Positions 1-9,800 of a stretch of DNA of 64,000 bases are shown in pieces. Below the pieces are notes generated by a model that had not been told where the DNA came from, did no database searches, and worked only from the letters and a program-made list of their open reading frames with translations. The stretch lies in contig CAIRMR010000024.1 in the NCBI GenBank assembly GCA_903879715.1, forward strand, positions 1 to 64,000, in the 5' to 3' direction. This stretch comes from an uncultured Bacteroidales bacterium. GTDB lineage: Bacteria > Bacteroidota > Bacteroidia > Bacteroidales > UBA4417. Every line of letters begins with the position of its first letter. Position 1 is the first letter of the stretch. The position numbers and the translations under genes are program-made.

Positions 1-1596
1 AGGCTCGGTATCATCAATGCTATGGCCGCCAATAATACTGATTCCGGCTTCTGTTGCTTTGTCTGCAGCGCCAAGAAGTATTTGTTCCAGGACTTCAAGC
101 GGAAGCCGCTGAGCCGGGAACGCGACGATATTGAGCGCAAACAAAGGTTTCGCGCCCATGGCATAAACGTCACTCAATGCGTTTGCAGCCGCAATGGCAC
201 CAAAATCATACGGATCATCTACAATCGGAGTAAAGAAGTCGAGTGTCTGAACGATGGCTTGCTCCTTGTTAATGAGATAAACTGCTGCATCATCGCCAGA
301 GGCATTTCCAACCAAAACATTGGGATCAGCTGTTACTGGAAGATTCTTTAGGATTTTTTCTAGGTCAGCTGGTTGCATCTTGCAGGCGCAGCCTAAACCA
401 TGAGTGAACTGAGTAAGTTTTATAGTGTCAGCCGAAACTGTTTGTTTTGTTTCAAGTGTAGGAGCAGCTATCGCATGATATGCTTTGGAAATCATAGTTG
501 CTGCCGATTTTATTTCATCCGGAGTGGTATATTTGCCGGTTGAGAGCCGTATCGTTCCCATGGCATATTCTGTTGTTACACCCATAGCCAGCAATACATG
601 CGAACTGGTAACACCAGCCGGGTGACAAGCTGCGCCTGCCGAAGCTGCCAGTTCAGGTAAAGTTGAAAGTAACGTGTCTGCCGGAATTCCTCTGAAGGCT
701 ACACTGAGTGTATTGGGTAAACTCATTTCAAGCTCAGTGTGGATGTGCATTCCTGGAATTTGTGTCAGCAATTCCTCCTGAAGCAGATCACGCATTTCTT
801 TCATGTGACTGTTGTTTTTTTGAAGGTCGCGGGCAGCAATTTCAGCTGCTTTTCCGAAACCAACAATTTCAAGCAGGTTTTCAGTCCCAGCGCGGAGGTT
901 ATGTTCCTGCCCAGCGCCATGGATCAGATTATCGAGCACAACTCCTTTACGGATATAAAGAGCACCGATACCTTTTGGTGCATATAATTTATGCCCGGCA
1001 AGGGTGAGCAAATCTACGCCAAGTTCATTCACATCCAGGTTTACTTTCCCTGCCGACTGGGCAGCATCTGTATGAAACAGAATTCCATGCCGGTGAGCGA
1101 TGGCCGCAAGTTCAGCGATGGGCTGAATGGTGCCGATTTCATTATTGGCGTGCATGACTGAGATCAGGATGGTTTGAGGAGTGATCAGTTCTTCAAGTTT
1201 TTCCACTTCTACCCGGCAATTTCTATCAACAGGAAGATAGGATATCTGGAAACCTTGTTTCTGTAACCATGTGCAGACTTCGAGAATAGCCGGGTGTTCA
1301 ATAGTTGAAACTATAATGTGATTTCCTTTGTGCCGTAATCCAAATGCTGCGCCTTTCAGGGCATGATTATCGGATTCGGAACCGCCGCTGGTAAAAATGA
1401 TTTCTTCGGGTGAAGCTCCGATCAAAGCAGCAACTTGTTGACGGGCAAGTTCTACTGCTTTGCGCGAATCAATTCCATAGCTGTACCGGCTCGAAGGATT
1501 GCCAAAATAGGTGTTCAGATAAGGGCGCATGGCTGCCTCAACTTCTGAATCGATAGGAGTGGTGGCGTTATAATCGAGGTAGATAAGGGATTTCAT
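1..1596 (-). CDS. selD: Cysteine desulfurase (NifS/IscS-like) fused to selenide, water dikinase (SelD); C-terminus truncated by the window edge
   Basis: Translated by hand from ATG at 1596 in one open frame to position 1: MKSLIYLDYNATTPIDSEVEAAMRPY..., PLP region HTDAAQSAGKV...LTLAGHKLYAPKGIGALY, catalytic loop SAGAACHPAGVTSSHVL, then SelD signature KLTQFTHGLGCACKMQPADLEKIL...DPNVLVGNASGDDAAVY...QTLDFFTPIVDDPYDFGAIAAANALSDVYAMGAKP...GGHSIDDTEP. Probably missing from the ORF track because it has no stop inside the window. Confidence 0.93.
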   Translation of the reverse strand, partial: MKSLIYLDYNATTPIDSEVEAAMRPYLNTYFGNPSSRYSYGIDSRKAVELARQQVAALIGASPEEIIFTSGGSESDNHALKGAAFGLRHKGNHIIVSTIEHPAILEVCTWLQKQGFQISYLPVDRNCRVEVEKLEELITPQTILISVMHANNEIGTIQPIAELAAIAHRHGILFHTDAAQSAGKVNLDVNELGVDLLTLAGHKLYAPKGIGALYIRKGVVLDNLIHGAGQEHNLRAGTENLLEIVGFGKAAEIAARDLQKNNSHMKEMRDLLQEELLTQIPGMHIHTELEMSLPNTLSVAFRGIPADTLLSTLPELAASAGAACHPAGVTSSHVLLAMGVTTEYAMGTIRLSTGKYTTPDEIKSAATMISKAYHAIAAPTLETKQTVSADTIKLTQFTHGLGCACKMQPADLEKILKNLPVTADPNVLVGNASGDDAAVYLINKEQAIVQTLDFFTPIVDDPYDFGAIAAANALSDVYAMGAKPLFALNIVAFPAQRLPLEVLEQILLGAADKATEAGISIIGGHSIDDTEP

Positions 1597-1624
1597 TTGT
1601 TGATTTTTTGTTGATATAAATGGT

Positions 1625-1750
1625 CATACAATGGTTGATGATTTGGCTTTTTGAGTAGTAGAGAAGGTTTAGTTGTCATTCGGTTGTCATTCAATAGTTG
1701 ATGGTTTGGTTTTTTGAGTCGTTTGGATGGTTTAGACGTCATTCAATTGT
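1625..1750. repeat. Two tandem diverged copies of a ~63 bp unit (1625-1687, 1688-1750)
   Basis: cat(a/t)caat(g/a)gttgatg(a/g)tttgg(c/t)tttttgagt...ggttta..gtcattc(g/a)(g/a)ttgt appears twice. Confidence 0.7.
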
Positions 1751-1849
1751 CACTCATTTACCAATACAAGCTATTCAAACTATTTATTATTTTCTGTTAT
1801 TACACTGAGCCTAGTTGAAGTGAACCATTAACCATTTTTCTATTAACCA

Positions 1850-2884
1850 TTAACTCCTTCCCCCCAAGGCATGATTCAGAATAATTTCAGCATGTTCCTT
1901 TACACTTCCGGCAGCCAAAGGTAAACTAACTATCTTCTGAACCGGGCGGCGGACAAGGGAATTAGCATATAGCTTATCATAATAAGTCAGGGTAATGTCG
2001 GCAACTTTTTCGAAATCGTCATTTTGCAAGGCAACGAGTACTTCCCTCGCCTGAAACGATCCCATGTATTGTCCGAGATGCTCTAGCACTGCCTGAAGGA
2101 CCGGCTTTTCGAAACATGCATATTCATCAACAAGCCTTTTGATACGGTAATCTTTGGGTAATTCAATAAAGAATAAAGTTCCGTTAAGCATCGCAGCATG
2201 AAATGTATCAGGCAGAGTTACAGTCCCGATGCTCATGCTTTCGTGTTCGAGCCAGAGCGGTTTCAAAGGATCAAGTTCAGACCAGAGTTTATATAGATTA
2301 TTCTCAAATTGCTCCGTTGTTGGTTGCGCATTTTGTCCAAGGTGCCCAAAATTAGAGCCTTTGTGGCAGGCAAGTGCCTCCAGGTCAATGATCTGATGGC
2401 CGAGTTTGCCAATTTCTTTAAGGATTCCTGTTTTTCCTGAGCCGGTATATCCTCCGATCAGAAATATTTGTCTACCTGATGAAAACTGTTTCCGGATATA
2501 ACCGCGATATGCTTTGTAACCGCCTTCAAGTATAAAAACCTCGTATCCGGATTCAGCAAAAAAAGCAGCTATTTTTGCAGAGCGCATCCCGCCACGCCAG
2601 CAATGCAACAGCATTTTCTTACCCGGCGCTACATCACTGATGGCATTCAGATAGTAATCTGTCTTTTCTCCAGCTATAACTTTTCCCAACTCAATGGCAG
2701 GTTCTTTTCCGATTTTAACATAAGTAGTTCCAACTCTTGCCCGCTCATCGTTGTCGAACAAAGGGATATTATAAGCGCCAGGAATATGTCCCTGCAGGAA
2801 TTCGCCAGGAGAGCGTACATCAATAACAGGCAGGCGGAGAGCCATTAAAAGGAATTGTTCGGGGGAAAGGGTTTCTGGGGTCAA
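1850..2884 (-). CDS. selU/mnmH: tRNA 2-selenouridine synthase (rhodanese domain + P-loop)
   Basis: N-terminal rhodanese with LLHCWRGGMRSAK, P-loop GGYTGSGKTGILKEIG, full-length MnmH/SelU architecture. Confidence 0.95.
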   Translation of the reverse strand: MTPETLSPEQFLLMALRLPVIDVRSPGEFLQGHIPGAYNIPLFDNDERARVGTTYVKIGKEPAIELGKVIAGEKTDYYLNAISDVAPGKKMLLHCWRGGMRSAKIAAFFAESGYEVFILEGGYKAYRGYIRKQFSSGRQIFLIGGYTGSGKTGILKEIGKLGHQIIDLEALACHKGSNFGHLGQNAQPTTEQFENNLYKLWSELDPLKPLWLEHESMSIGTVTLPDTFHAAMLNGTLFFIELPKDYRIKRLVDEYACFEKPVLQAVLEHLGQYMGSFQAREVLVALQNDDFEKVADITLTYYDKLYANSLVRRPVQKIVSLPLAAGSVKEHAEIILNHALGGRS

Positions 2885-2890
2885 AATAAT

Positions 2891-2930
2891 GTTGGATGTT
2901 GGATGTTGGATGTTGGATGTTGGATGTTGG
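2891..2930. repeat. GTTGGAT heptamer microsatellite
   Basis: gttggatgttggatgttggatgttggatgttggatgttggg read directly. Confidence 0.9.
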
Positions 2931-2940
2931 GTTTTGAGCT

Positions 2941-3480
2941 GACGGGTTACCCCAAACCCCTGAAGGGGCTTAATGTAGACGAGGACTATTTTTGATTTTT
3001 GATTTTTGATTTTTGATTTTGGATTTTGGAATTTGGGGCTTGGGATTTGGGACTTGGGTTGACGAGTAACCCCAAACCCCGTGGGGGCTTAATGTAGACG
3101 AGGATTATTTTTGATTTTTGATTTTTGATTTTTGAATTTGGGGCTTGGGATTTGAGTTGACGGGTTACCCCAAACCCCTGAAGGGGCTTAAGGTAGACGA
3201 GAGTTGTTTGAACTTTTTGATTTTTGATTTTTGATTTTTGATTTTGGAATTTGGGGCTTGGGATTTGGGACTTGGGTTGACGAGTAACCCCAAACCCCGT
3301 GGGGGCTTAATGTAGACGAGAGTTGTTTTTGCAATTTGATTTTTGATTTTTGATTTTTTTTTGAGATTTGGGTCTTGGAATTTGGGACTTGGAATTTAGA
3401 TTTTAGGATTTGAGTTGACGGGTTACCCCAGACCCCGTGGGGGCTTAACGTAGACGAGGATTATTTTAGCTTTTTGCTTT
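2941..3480. repeat. Five-copy array of palindrome-containing repeats (unit starts 2941, 3061, 3159, 3279, 3417)
   Basis: Each unit begins GACGRGTWACCCCARACCCC(TGAA/GTG)GGGGCTTAA.GTAGACGAG, followed by (TTTTTGA)n and GGGCTTGGGATTTGGGACTTGGG-type sequence. Confidence 0.9.
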
Positions 3481-3493
3481 TTGAATTATTTCT

Positions 3494-6400
3494 TCAGAAC
3501 AACTCTCCCGGATTTAAGTTCTTTACTGTAATGGTCTCATCCAGATAAACCAGTAATTTCCTGATGCCTGGATAGCCCATCTGCAGAAGGATTTCGCCAT
3601 AATTGTTTAATTGGATTTCGTGTCCGGGTTTTGGTAAACCGGTCTTGAATTCCAGAATTATGGTTTCATCTTTATTGAAAATTACACGGTCGGGACGGAA
3701 AACATCGCCTTTGGGTGTCAGAATTCCGGCTTCGGGCCTGAGCTGTACATTCTCTTTAAAATAATCTTTCAGAAGATCATGATTTACAGTTGAGGTTACC
3801 CTGTTTAACAATAATTCTATTTGTTCGTCATCAAGCATATTAACTGAAGCTTGTTGTGCAACAATTCCCGGAATATCATCTTTTGTCCGGATAGCAGCTA
3901 AAGTATCGTGAATCAGTGTTCCCCATGCCTGTTTGTTTTTGGATTGATCGGTACTCCAGTAAACCGGGGCGCGGCGGGCAATTTTTATCCTGCCTTGCCA
4001 TGGCGATGAAATCATGGAGGAGAGCAAACTGGCTTCGGGCATTGGCTTCGCCGGCTTCTGAACATGTTCGTCTATGCCTTTGAGGTAGATATTCCCGTTT
4101 TGTGTCCATTCCCCTGAAGTGCTTTCAATATATTGGGTCAGCAGGTTGGGCAGGTTATTGGCATCGCCTTTTCCGGGTTCGCGGGAAATAATGTACAGGC
4201 GATCAGCAGGTCGTGTAAAAGCGACATAAATCAGGTTGATCATATCTAACATAGAACTGTTGCGCTCTTTCTGGTATTGGTCTGAATAGCCGACATCTTC
4301 CATACTTAAACTTGTTTGTATAAGGGCAACAGGTAATCCAGGCACAACCTCCTCAGCCAGGTCAACCCAAAGTTGGTCGAACGTAGTCTTAAGTTTTTCG
4401 GTTGCCATGGGCCAGATTACGACCGGGAATTCCAATCCTTTGGACTTATGAATCGTCATGATGCGGATGGCGTCAATTCCTTCGGGGACAACAACCGAAA
4501 GCTTGCCTTTCTTTTCATCCCAGGCATCAAGCAGATCAGAAAGATGTGTGCCTTGACGCGCAGAAACTTTATTCGCAAAATCAAGAAAAAACTGGAGGTA
4601 AATATTATAATCTCCGGTATTTAATTTAAAAAGACGGATAATCTCTTCGCAAAGATCATATAAAGGCAATCCACGTAAGAACTTGATATTAAATTCTATA
4701 TTGCCTTCCAGTAATACTTGTTCGAGTGAAAACCGTTCAGTTTTCGAAACCGGGAAATTCTGTATCAGCGAAGTGTTTAGTTTTCCTTTACGGATGAGTT
4801 CGTTCAGAATACCGGCTATAGCCACAAGATTTTGCGGGTTGGCAATGTGCTGAAGAATTGTTACTACAAAATTAACTTCGGGAGATGCCGATAAAAGCAG
4901 TGCTTCAGCCGATACCACGCTGATTTCTTGCGACATCAGGTGGCGGGCAATAATGCTGCCTTCACGGTTTGAGCGGGTAAGAATGGCAATATCAGCATTT
5001 GCAAAACCTTTGTGATTAAGATCAAGAACCAGTTCATGAACCCGTTTGATATTGAGTTCATCAAATTCGGCACGTGAATCATAAGGGAGGAATTCAACCG
5101 AAACCAAGCCTCCGGTTTTATCTGGAGAAGTTTCTTGTGTGTGATCCGTATAAATGGACTGGAAACCTGAATTTAACTGGCTTGAAAGAAATCCGAAAAA
5201 GTCGTTGTTGAAGTTTATGATTTCAGGCAGGGACCGGAAGTTGCTTTTCAGCACTTTGGGATTGTAGTTAGTGCCAAGTGCCTGCTCAGCATCACCGAAA
5301 ATTTCCTTTTCGTAATTTTCGGGCAGTGCAGGAAGCATCATAAACTGTTCGACCTGGCCGTTGCGGAAACGGTAAATGGCTTGTTTGCCGTCACCAACCA
5401 CAAGGTTATACCTTCCGTAAGCAAGGGAATCACCAATTAAGGGAAGCAGGTTTTTCCATTGCAGTTCCGATGTATCCTGGAATTCGTCGATCAGGTAATT
5501 AAAGTATTTTTCACCTATGCGTTCGTAAATAAACGGAACAGGTTCTTTGAGAATAATATCAGTAATCCGCTTATTGAATTCCGAAATATGAAGAATTTTC
5601 TTTTCGCGGCGTATGGTGTCAATTTCAGTTTCCATGGCACTCAGCACGCCCATCTGGAAAATGTTTTTTTCGATCATTCCTAACAATGCATATCGTGTTG
5701 AACCTTTTTCCATCAAACCATCGCATTGATGGTAAATTGTTGTTAGCTGATCTTTGATAGAGTTAATGGCTGAAACCTGCATGGCATCGGCTTTAGCAGC
5801 AATCCATTTATTGTCATTAATTGTTGATAAAACATAACTATTCGGAGATGCAATAATGCCTTCGGCAAGTTTAAAGAAATAACCTCCAATGCCACTGGTT
5901 CCACGGGCAAAGGAAGAGTTGTCGATACCATTAGCAACAATCAGGTTTTTAGCGGTTTGAGCCAGAGTAGTAATACTGTCTTCGAAACTTTTACGGATCT
6001 GCCTGATTTCGCGGGCGATTTCATTTAAGCGTGCCGGTGGAATTTCGTGTAATTTATTAATAAAATGCTGACTGCCTTCCGAAAAAAGGAATCCGGCAGT
6101 TTTCTTGATATCGGTTTCTATCTGCCAGCTTTTTTCGTCGTCGGCTTTGGCTTCGGTAAAATCAACTAGAATGCTGGTAAGGTCTTTATCAACACCTGCT
6201 TTGCTGATAAGTTGCTCAACTGCCTCGTCGAGCATCAGGTCACGATCCATTTCAATTTCGAAATCAACCGGCAGGTGTAGATCGTGGGCAAAGGTGCGGA
6301 TGATGCGAGATACAAAACTATCGATGGTGCGTACTGAAAAGTCGTCATATTCATGAAGAATCCTGGTAAGAACAGCCTGGGCACGTTTGGTGACTTCAAT

Positions 6401-6673
6401 ATCTGAATACCCGGTTGCTTTTACCAGGTCGGGTTGCATAAACTTTACTACGGCGCCACTAGCATACGTAACCGGATCCGAAAGCTGCACTAGTCCCTGA
6501 ACGATACGCTGTTTCATTTCGTTCGCAGCCTTGTTGGTGAAGGTAATTGCCAGGATATGCCTGAAATAAGAAGGCGATTGTAAGGCCAAAGCAATGTATT
6601 CACGCACCAGGGTGTAGGTTTTCCCTGATCCGGCGGAGGATTTATATACCGAAAAATTATGAGTTGTATTCAC
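3494..6673 (-). CDS. UvrD-family helicase with C-terminal PD-(D/E)XK-like nuclease region (AddA/RecB-like)
   Basis: Walker A YKSSAGSGKTYTLVREY, LAITFTNKAANEMKQRI, YLIDEFQDTSELQW, VGDGKQAIYRFRNG, IMTIHKSKGLEFPVV; C-terminal RPDRVIFNKDETIILEFKTG nuclease-like motif. Confidence 0.9.
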   Translation of the reverse strand: MNTTHNFSVYKSSAGSGKTYTLVREYIALALQSPSYFRHILAITFTNKAANEMKQRIVQGLVQLSDPVTYASGAVVKFMQPDLVKATGYSDIEVTKRAQAVLTRILHEYDDFSVRTIDSFVSRIIRTFAHDLHLPVDFEIEMDRDLMLDEAVEQLISKAGVDKDLTSILVDFTEAKADDEKSWQIETDIKKTAGFLFSEGSQHFINKLHEIPPARLNEIAREIRQIRKSFEDSITTLAQTAKNLIVANGIDNSSFARGTSGIGGYFFKLAEGIIASPNSYVLSTINDNKWIAAKADAMQVSAINSIKDQLTTIYHQCDGLMEKGSTRYALLGMIEKNIFQMGVLSAMETEIDTIRREKKILHISEFNKRITDIILKEPVPFIYERIGEKYFNYLIDEFQDTSELQWKNLLPLIGDSLAYGRYNLVVGDGKQAIYRFRNGQVEQFMMLPALPENYEKEIFGDAEQALGTNYNPKVLKSNFRSLPEIINFNNDFFGFLSSQLNSGFQSIYTDHTQETSPDKTGGLVSVEFLPYDSRAEFDELNIKRVHELVLDLNHKGFANADIAILTRSNREGSIIARHLMSQEISVVSAEALLLSASPEVNFVVTILQHIANPQNLVAIAGILNELIRKGKLNTSLIQNFPVSKTERFSLEQVLLEGNIEFNIKFLRGLPLYDLCEEIIRLFKLNTGDYNIYLQFFLDFANKVSARQGTHLSDLLDAWDEKKGKLSVVVPEGIDAIRIMTIHKSKGLEFPVVIWPMATEKLKTTFDQLWVDLAEEVVPGLPVALIQTSLSMEDVGYSDQYQKERNSSMLDMINLIYVAFTRPADRLYIISREPGKGDANNLPNLLTQYIESTSGEWTQNGNIYLKGIDEHVQKPAKPMPEASLLSSMISSPWQGRIKIARRAPVYWSTDQSKNKQAWGTLIHDTLAAIRTKDDIPGIVAQQASVNMLDDEQIELLLNRVTSTVNHDLLKDYFKENVQLRPEAGILTPKGDVFRPDRVIFNKDETIILEFKTGLPKPGHEIQLNNYGEILLQMGYPGIRKLLVYLDETITVKNLNPGELF

Positions 6674-6802
6674 CTTGCTAAGGTAGGTAATTTAACCAAA
6701 CTGTTTTGAGATTGAAAAGTATAATGCTTGAATAGAAAGAGGTAAAAATATGAGCACCATCCTAATTTTAATTTTTCGCGATACCATGAATTTAGGACTG
6801 AA

Positions 6803-9800
6803 TTAGTCCTTCCTGGCAGCCTTTTTATCCGGAACTTTGGCCTTCTTGCTACGTTTGAATAAATCCTTCAATCCATTGAACTCCTTTCGGAAAACAATTC
6901 CTACACCCTGTGTATAAGGTGAGTATGTTGAAAACAATACATCGCTGCCAATATTGGTCCGGTTAAAGGCTTTGAACCGGAATCGCCCGTCTTCCGTTAT
7001 TTTTACCTCTACCAACACATCTCCGATTACTTGTTGAGTCGTATTGCTGTATGTGTTCATGCCAACGGCACCATCAATAGTAACCCTGTTGTCGAATAAT
7101 TGGGTAGATAGAGCCAGTTCCAGTTCCTGTGGCGAAATCTGGTCGCCCGGGCGGTAGTTTACCCCGATATCAAAATCTTTCGAAATTTGTGAAAGCATCC
7201 TGCTTAACTGCGCGCTGACAATTTCATACGACGAAAAACCCAGTGAAGCTCCTGCCGAAGTGATTCCTGATGAGGAGCTGAAAGTATTCAGAACCAGCAG
7301 CGAAATCATTTGCTGATTCATGGCAAGTGTATTTGTAGTATCGATAATGCTGAAAATGGTTCGCTTTATTTCTTCGGTTGCATCGGGCAAATCTATACTG
7401 AATTTGATATCAGGATTGTAAAGATCATTCGACAAGGATATTATACAATTTACATTGATACGCTTGCTTTTATCTTCGGTTGATAATTCAGGCAAGCCGG
7501 CCAGGGAAGTTTTTATTTTGTAAACAGCTTTAAGCTGAATAGTTGCATCGTAAGGGCTTCCATTAAAAGTTATTGAGCCTCCTTTTTGAATCTGGAAATT
7601 TTTCTTCAGTATATTTTCGAAATTAAACAGGAAGGTCCCGTTATCCATAATATAATTCCCGTACATCGAATACTCACCACGGGTATCAATTCCCAGGTTT
7701 ATAAGTCCATCGCCACGCACATCGATAGATCCCATATTATACGGTAAAATAATACTCAGGTCGGCATTCCGCTTTACATCCAGGCCCAGTTGAAGCGAAA
7801 GCACCGAAGGTTCATATTGAACTACTTTGGCATCTTTTTCCGCATCTCCGTGTTTTCGGTACCGTATAAAATTATTTTCTGAAATGCTTCGCGAAAAGCT
7901 GATAGGAATTACAACGCTGGTTCCTTTCTCGGAGTTTACATCAGCTTTCAATACCAGATCATCCACTGAGCCTTTTAGTGTCATTATTCCGGAAGCTTTA
8001 GCCCTTCCATAATAAATTTCATTTGGGCTGTAGGTAGTATTAAGCGCCGCAAGATTGTCAGCTTTCACCTCAATATCAAGCGCGATATCTGAAAATGCCT
8101 TATGATATATGGTTCCTGTGGCTATCCCTTTGCCAAAAGTGGAATCACGCAATTCGATATTCTTAAACCACATTTTGTCTTTATCAAAATTATAATCGCC
8201 GGTGAAAGAGTATGAGGTTCTGAGATAATCGACCAGTAATTCGGTACGCATCAGTTTTACGGAACCTTTGATAACAGGATCCGAAAAATCGCCTGTAAGT
8301 GTCAGCGCGCCGGAAGTATACCCTCTCATACGCGAGAAAATGCCTTTCAGGAATGGCTCTATGGTTTTAACTTTCAGGTTATCGACATCCGCTCTCAGAT
8401 CGAAATTTTCATGCTCACGTTCAGGATATATATTTCCAATAACCTTAATCGGGTAATGAGTTCCCGCATTTCCAACATAAACAACTTTCATGTTTATCGC
8501 CAGCGCCTTGTTTTCATTATCCCAGGACGTTTTAATGGCGGCATCACCAAGTTCTTCGTGGTTAAACCCAAGATCTTTAATTGTAATATCGGCAGACACC
8601 TGCGGCACCGAGTACATTTCTGCCAGATTTATCCTGCCGTCAATATATCCATCCAGATCAATTCCCGCTGACTGCCATATCATATCGAGGTGGGAAATAT
8701 TAAAATCTTTAATATCAAGCACCATCTGGCTGAGCGGATCGGTCGAAATTGTACCGTTTAAAATGATGTGCCTGTCGTTATTTGTAAATCCCAGGTTTCT
8801 GGCTTCGATAAAAGAATTGTCGAACGTTAACAGGTTGTTGGGTATTGATTTCCAAACAGTATCGTTAATCATCAGAACTGCTTTATCTAATCGTACCAAA
8901 AGCCGTGGATTTTGTTTAAACGAAATTGCGCCGGTAATATCCCCTTTATTATGATCAGGTACTTTGCGGTCATCCCACGAAATACCGAATTTTACACTAT
9001 CATCGGATGCCACAGCCTTTAGTTTGAACTGTTCAATCCTTTTAAAAGTGGAGTCGCTTGCCGATGATTCCGACATGTCGATCTGGCTGCAATCCATTCT
9101 CACGGCCAGGCTTTTATTCTCCGTCGAACCTGTCAGAGTCCAGTTGCGCAGCGAAATTCCGCTCAAAACTATCAAAGGGGATCGTCCATTTACATTTACC
9201 AGGCCAAGGCCAGGGTCAAAAGTTCCCGAAATAACGGTTTGAGTATTAATTTTTATCCATGGTAAAAACATTTCGGTCAGCGAATCGGTATGATGTAACT
9301 GAATAGTGTAATCAAAGCTGCCCCTGTTTAACCTTACAGGAAGCTTTTGACTTTGCGAAAGAGATGGAAGAAATTCAGTAAAAACCATCGTTAAATAGTC
9401 AGCCATATCGTCAAACGTGTACTGGCCTGAAAATACCGCATTCACGAAATCACTGTTAACCTGCATTCGTTTACCTCCATTTTTCAAAGCAGTGGTGCTA
9501 ACTGACAAATCATTCATTTTAAGGGTTTTGTGCCCCATTGTAAAACTGGTATTGCTGAAATGCAATGCTCCCATCAGGTTATCGATTGTGTTGCCTTGAA
9601 ACCTGAAATCCGTACTTGTGGATAGAATTACGGTAGAATCATTTGTCATCAGGTTGAGTTTTGCCAGGTTGGCATGAGCGATATCGGCCTTAAAATCAAA
9701 AGCCGGCAATTCTGAGGAAAAATCAGCAGATCCCAGGAAATTTAAAGCTAAAAGTTCGTCGTTCACATAAACACCGCCGGTAAAACGTTTCTGCCTGAAT

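Noticed and set aside
22-351. 109 aa plus-strand ORF at the left edge
   Set aside because: Antisense to the SelD half of the NifS-SelD fusion.
370-400. Possible Sec (TGA) codon in the SelD active-site motif
   Set aside because: Codons read GGC TGC GCC TGC AAG (G C A C K); Cys, not TGA.
2941-3480. Possible CRISPR array
   Set aside because: Unit spacing is irregular (98-138 bp), 'spacers' are low-complexity GATTTTT repeats, and no cas genes are present.
8490-8954. 154 aa plus-strand ORF inside tamB
   Set aside because: Antisense to a confident long CDS; composition is typical of a shadow ORF.
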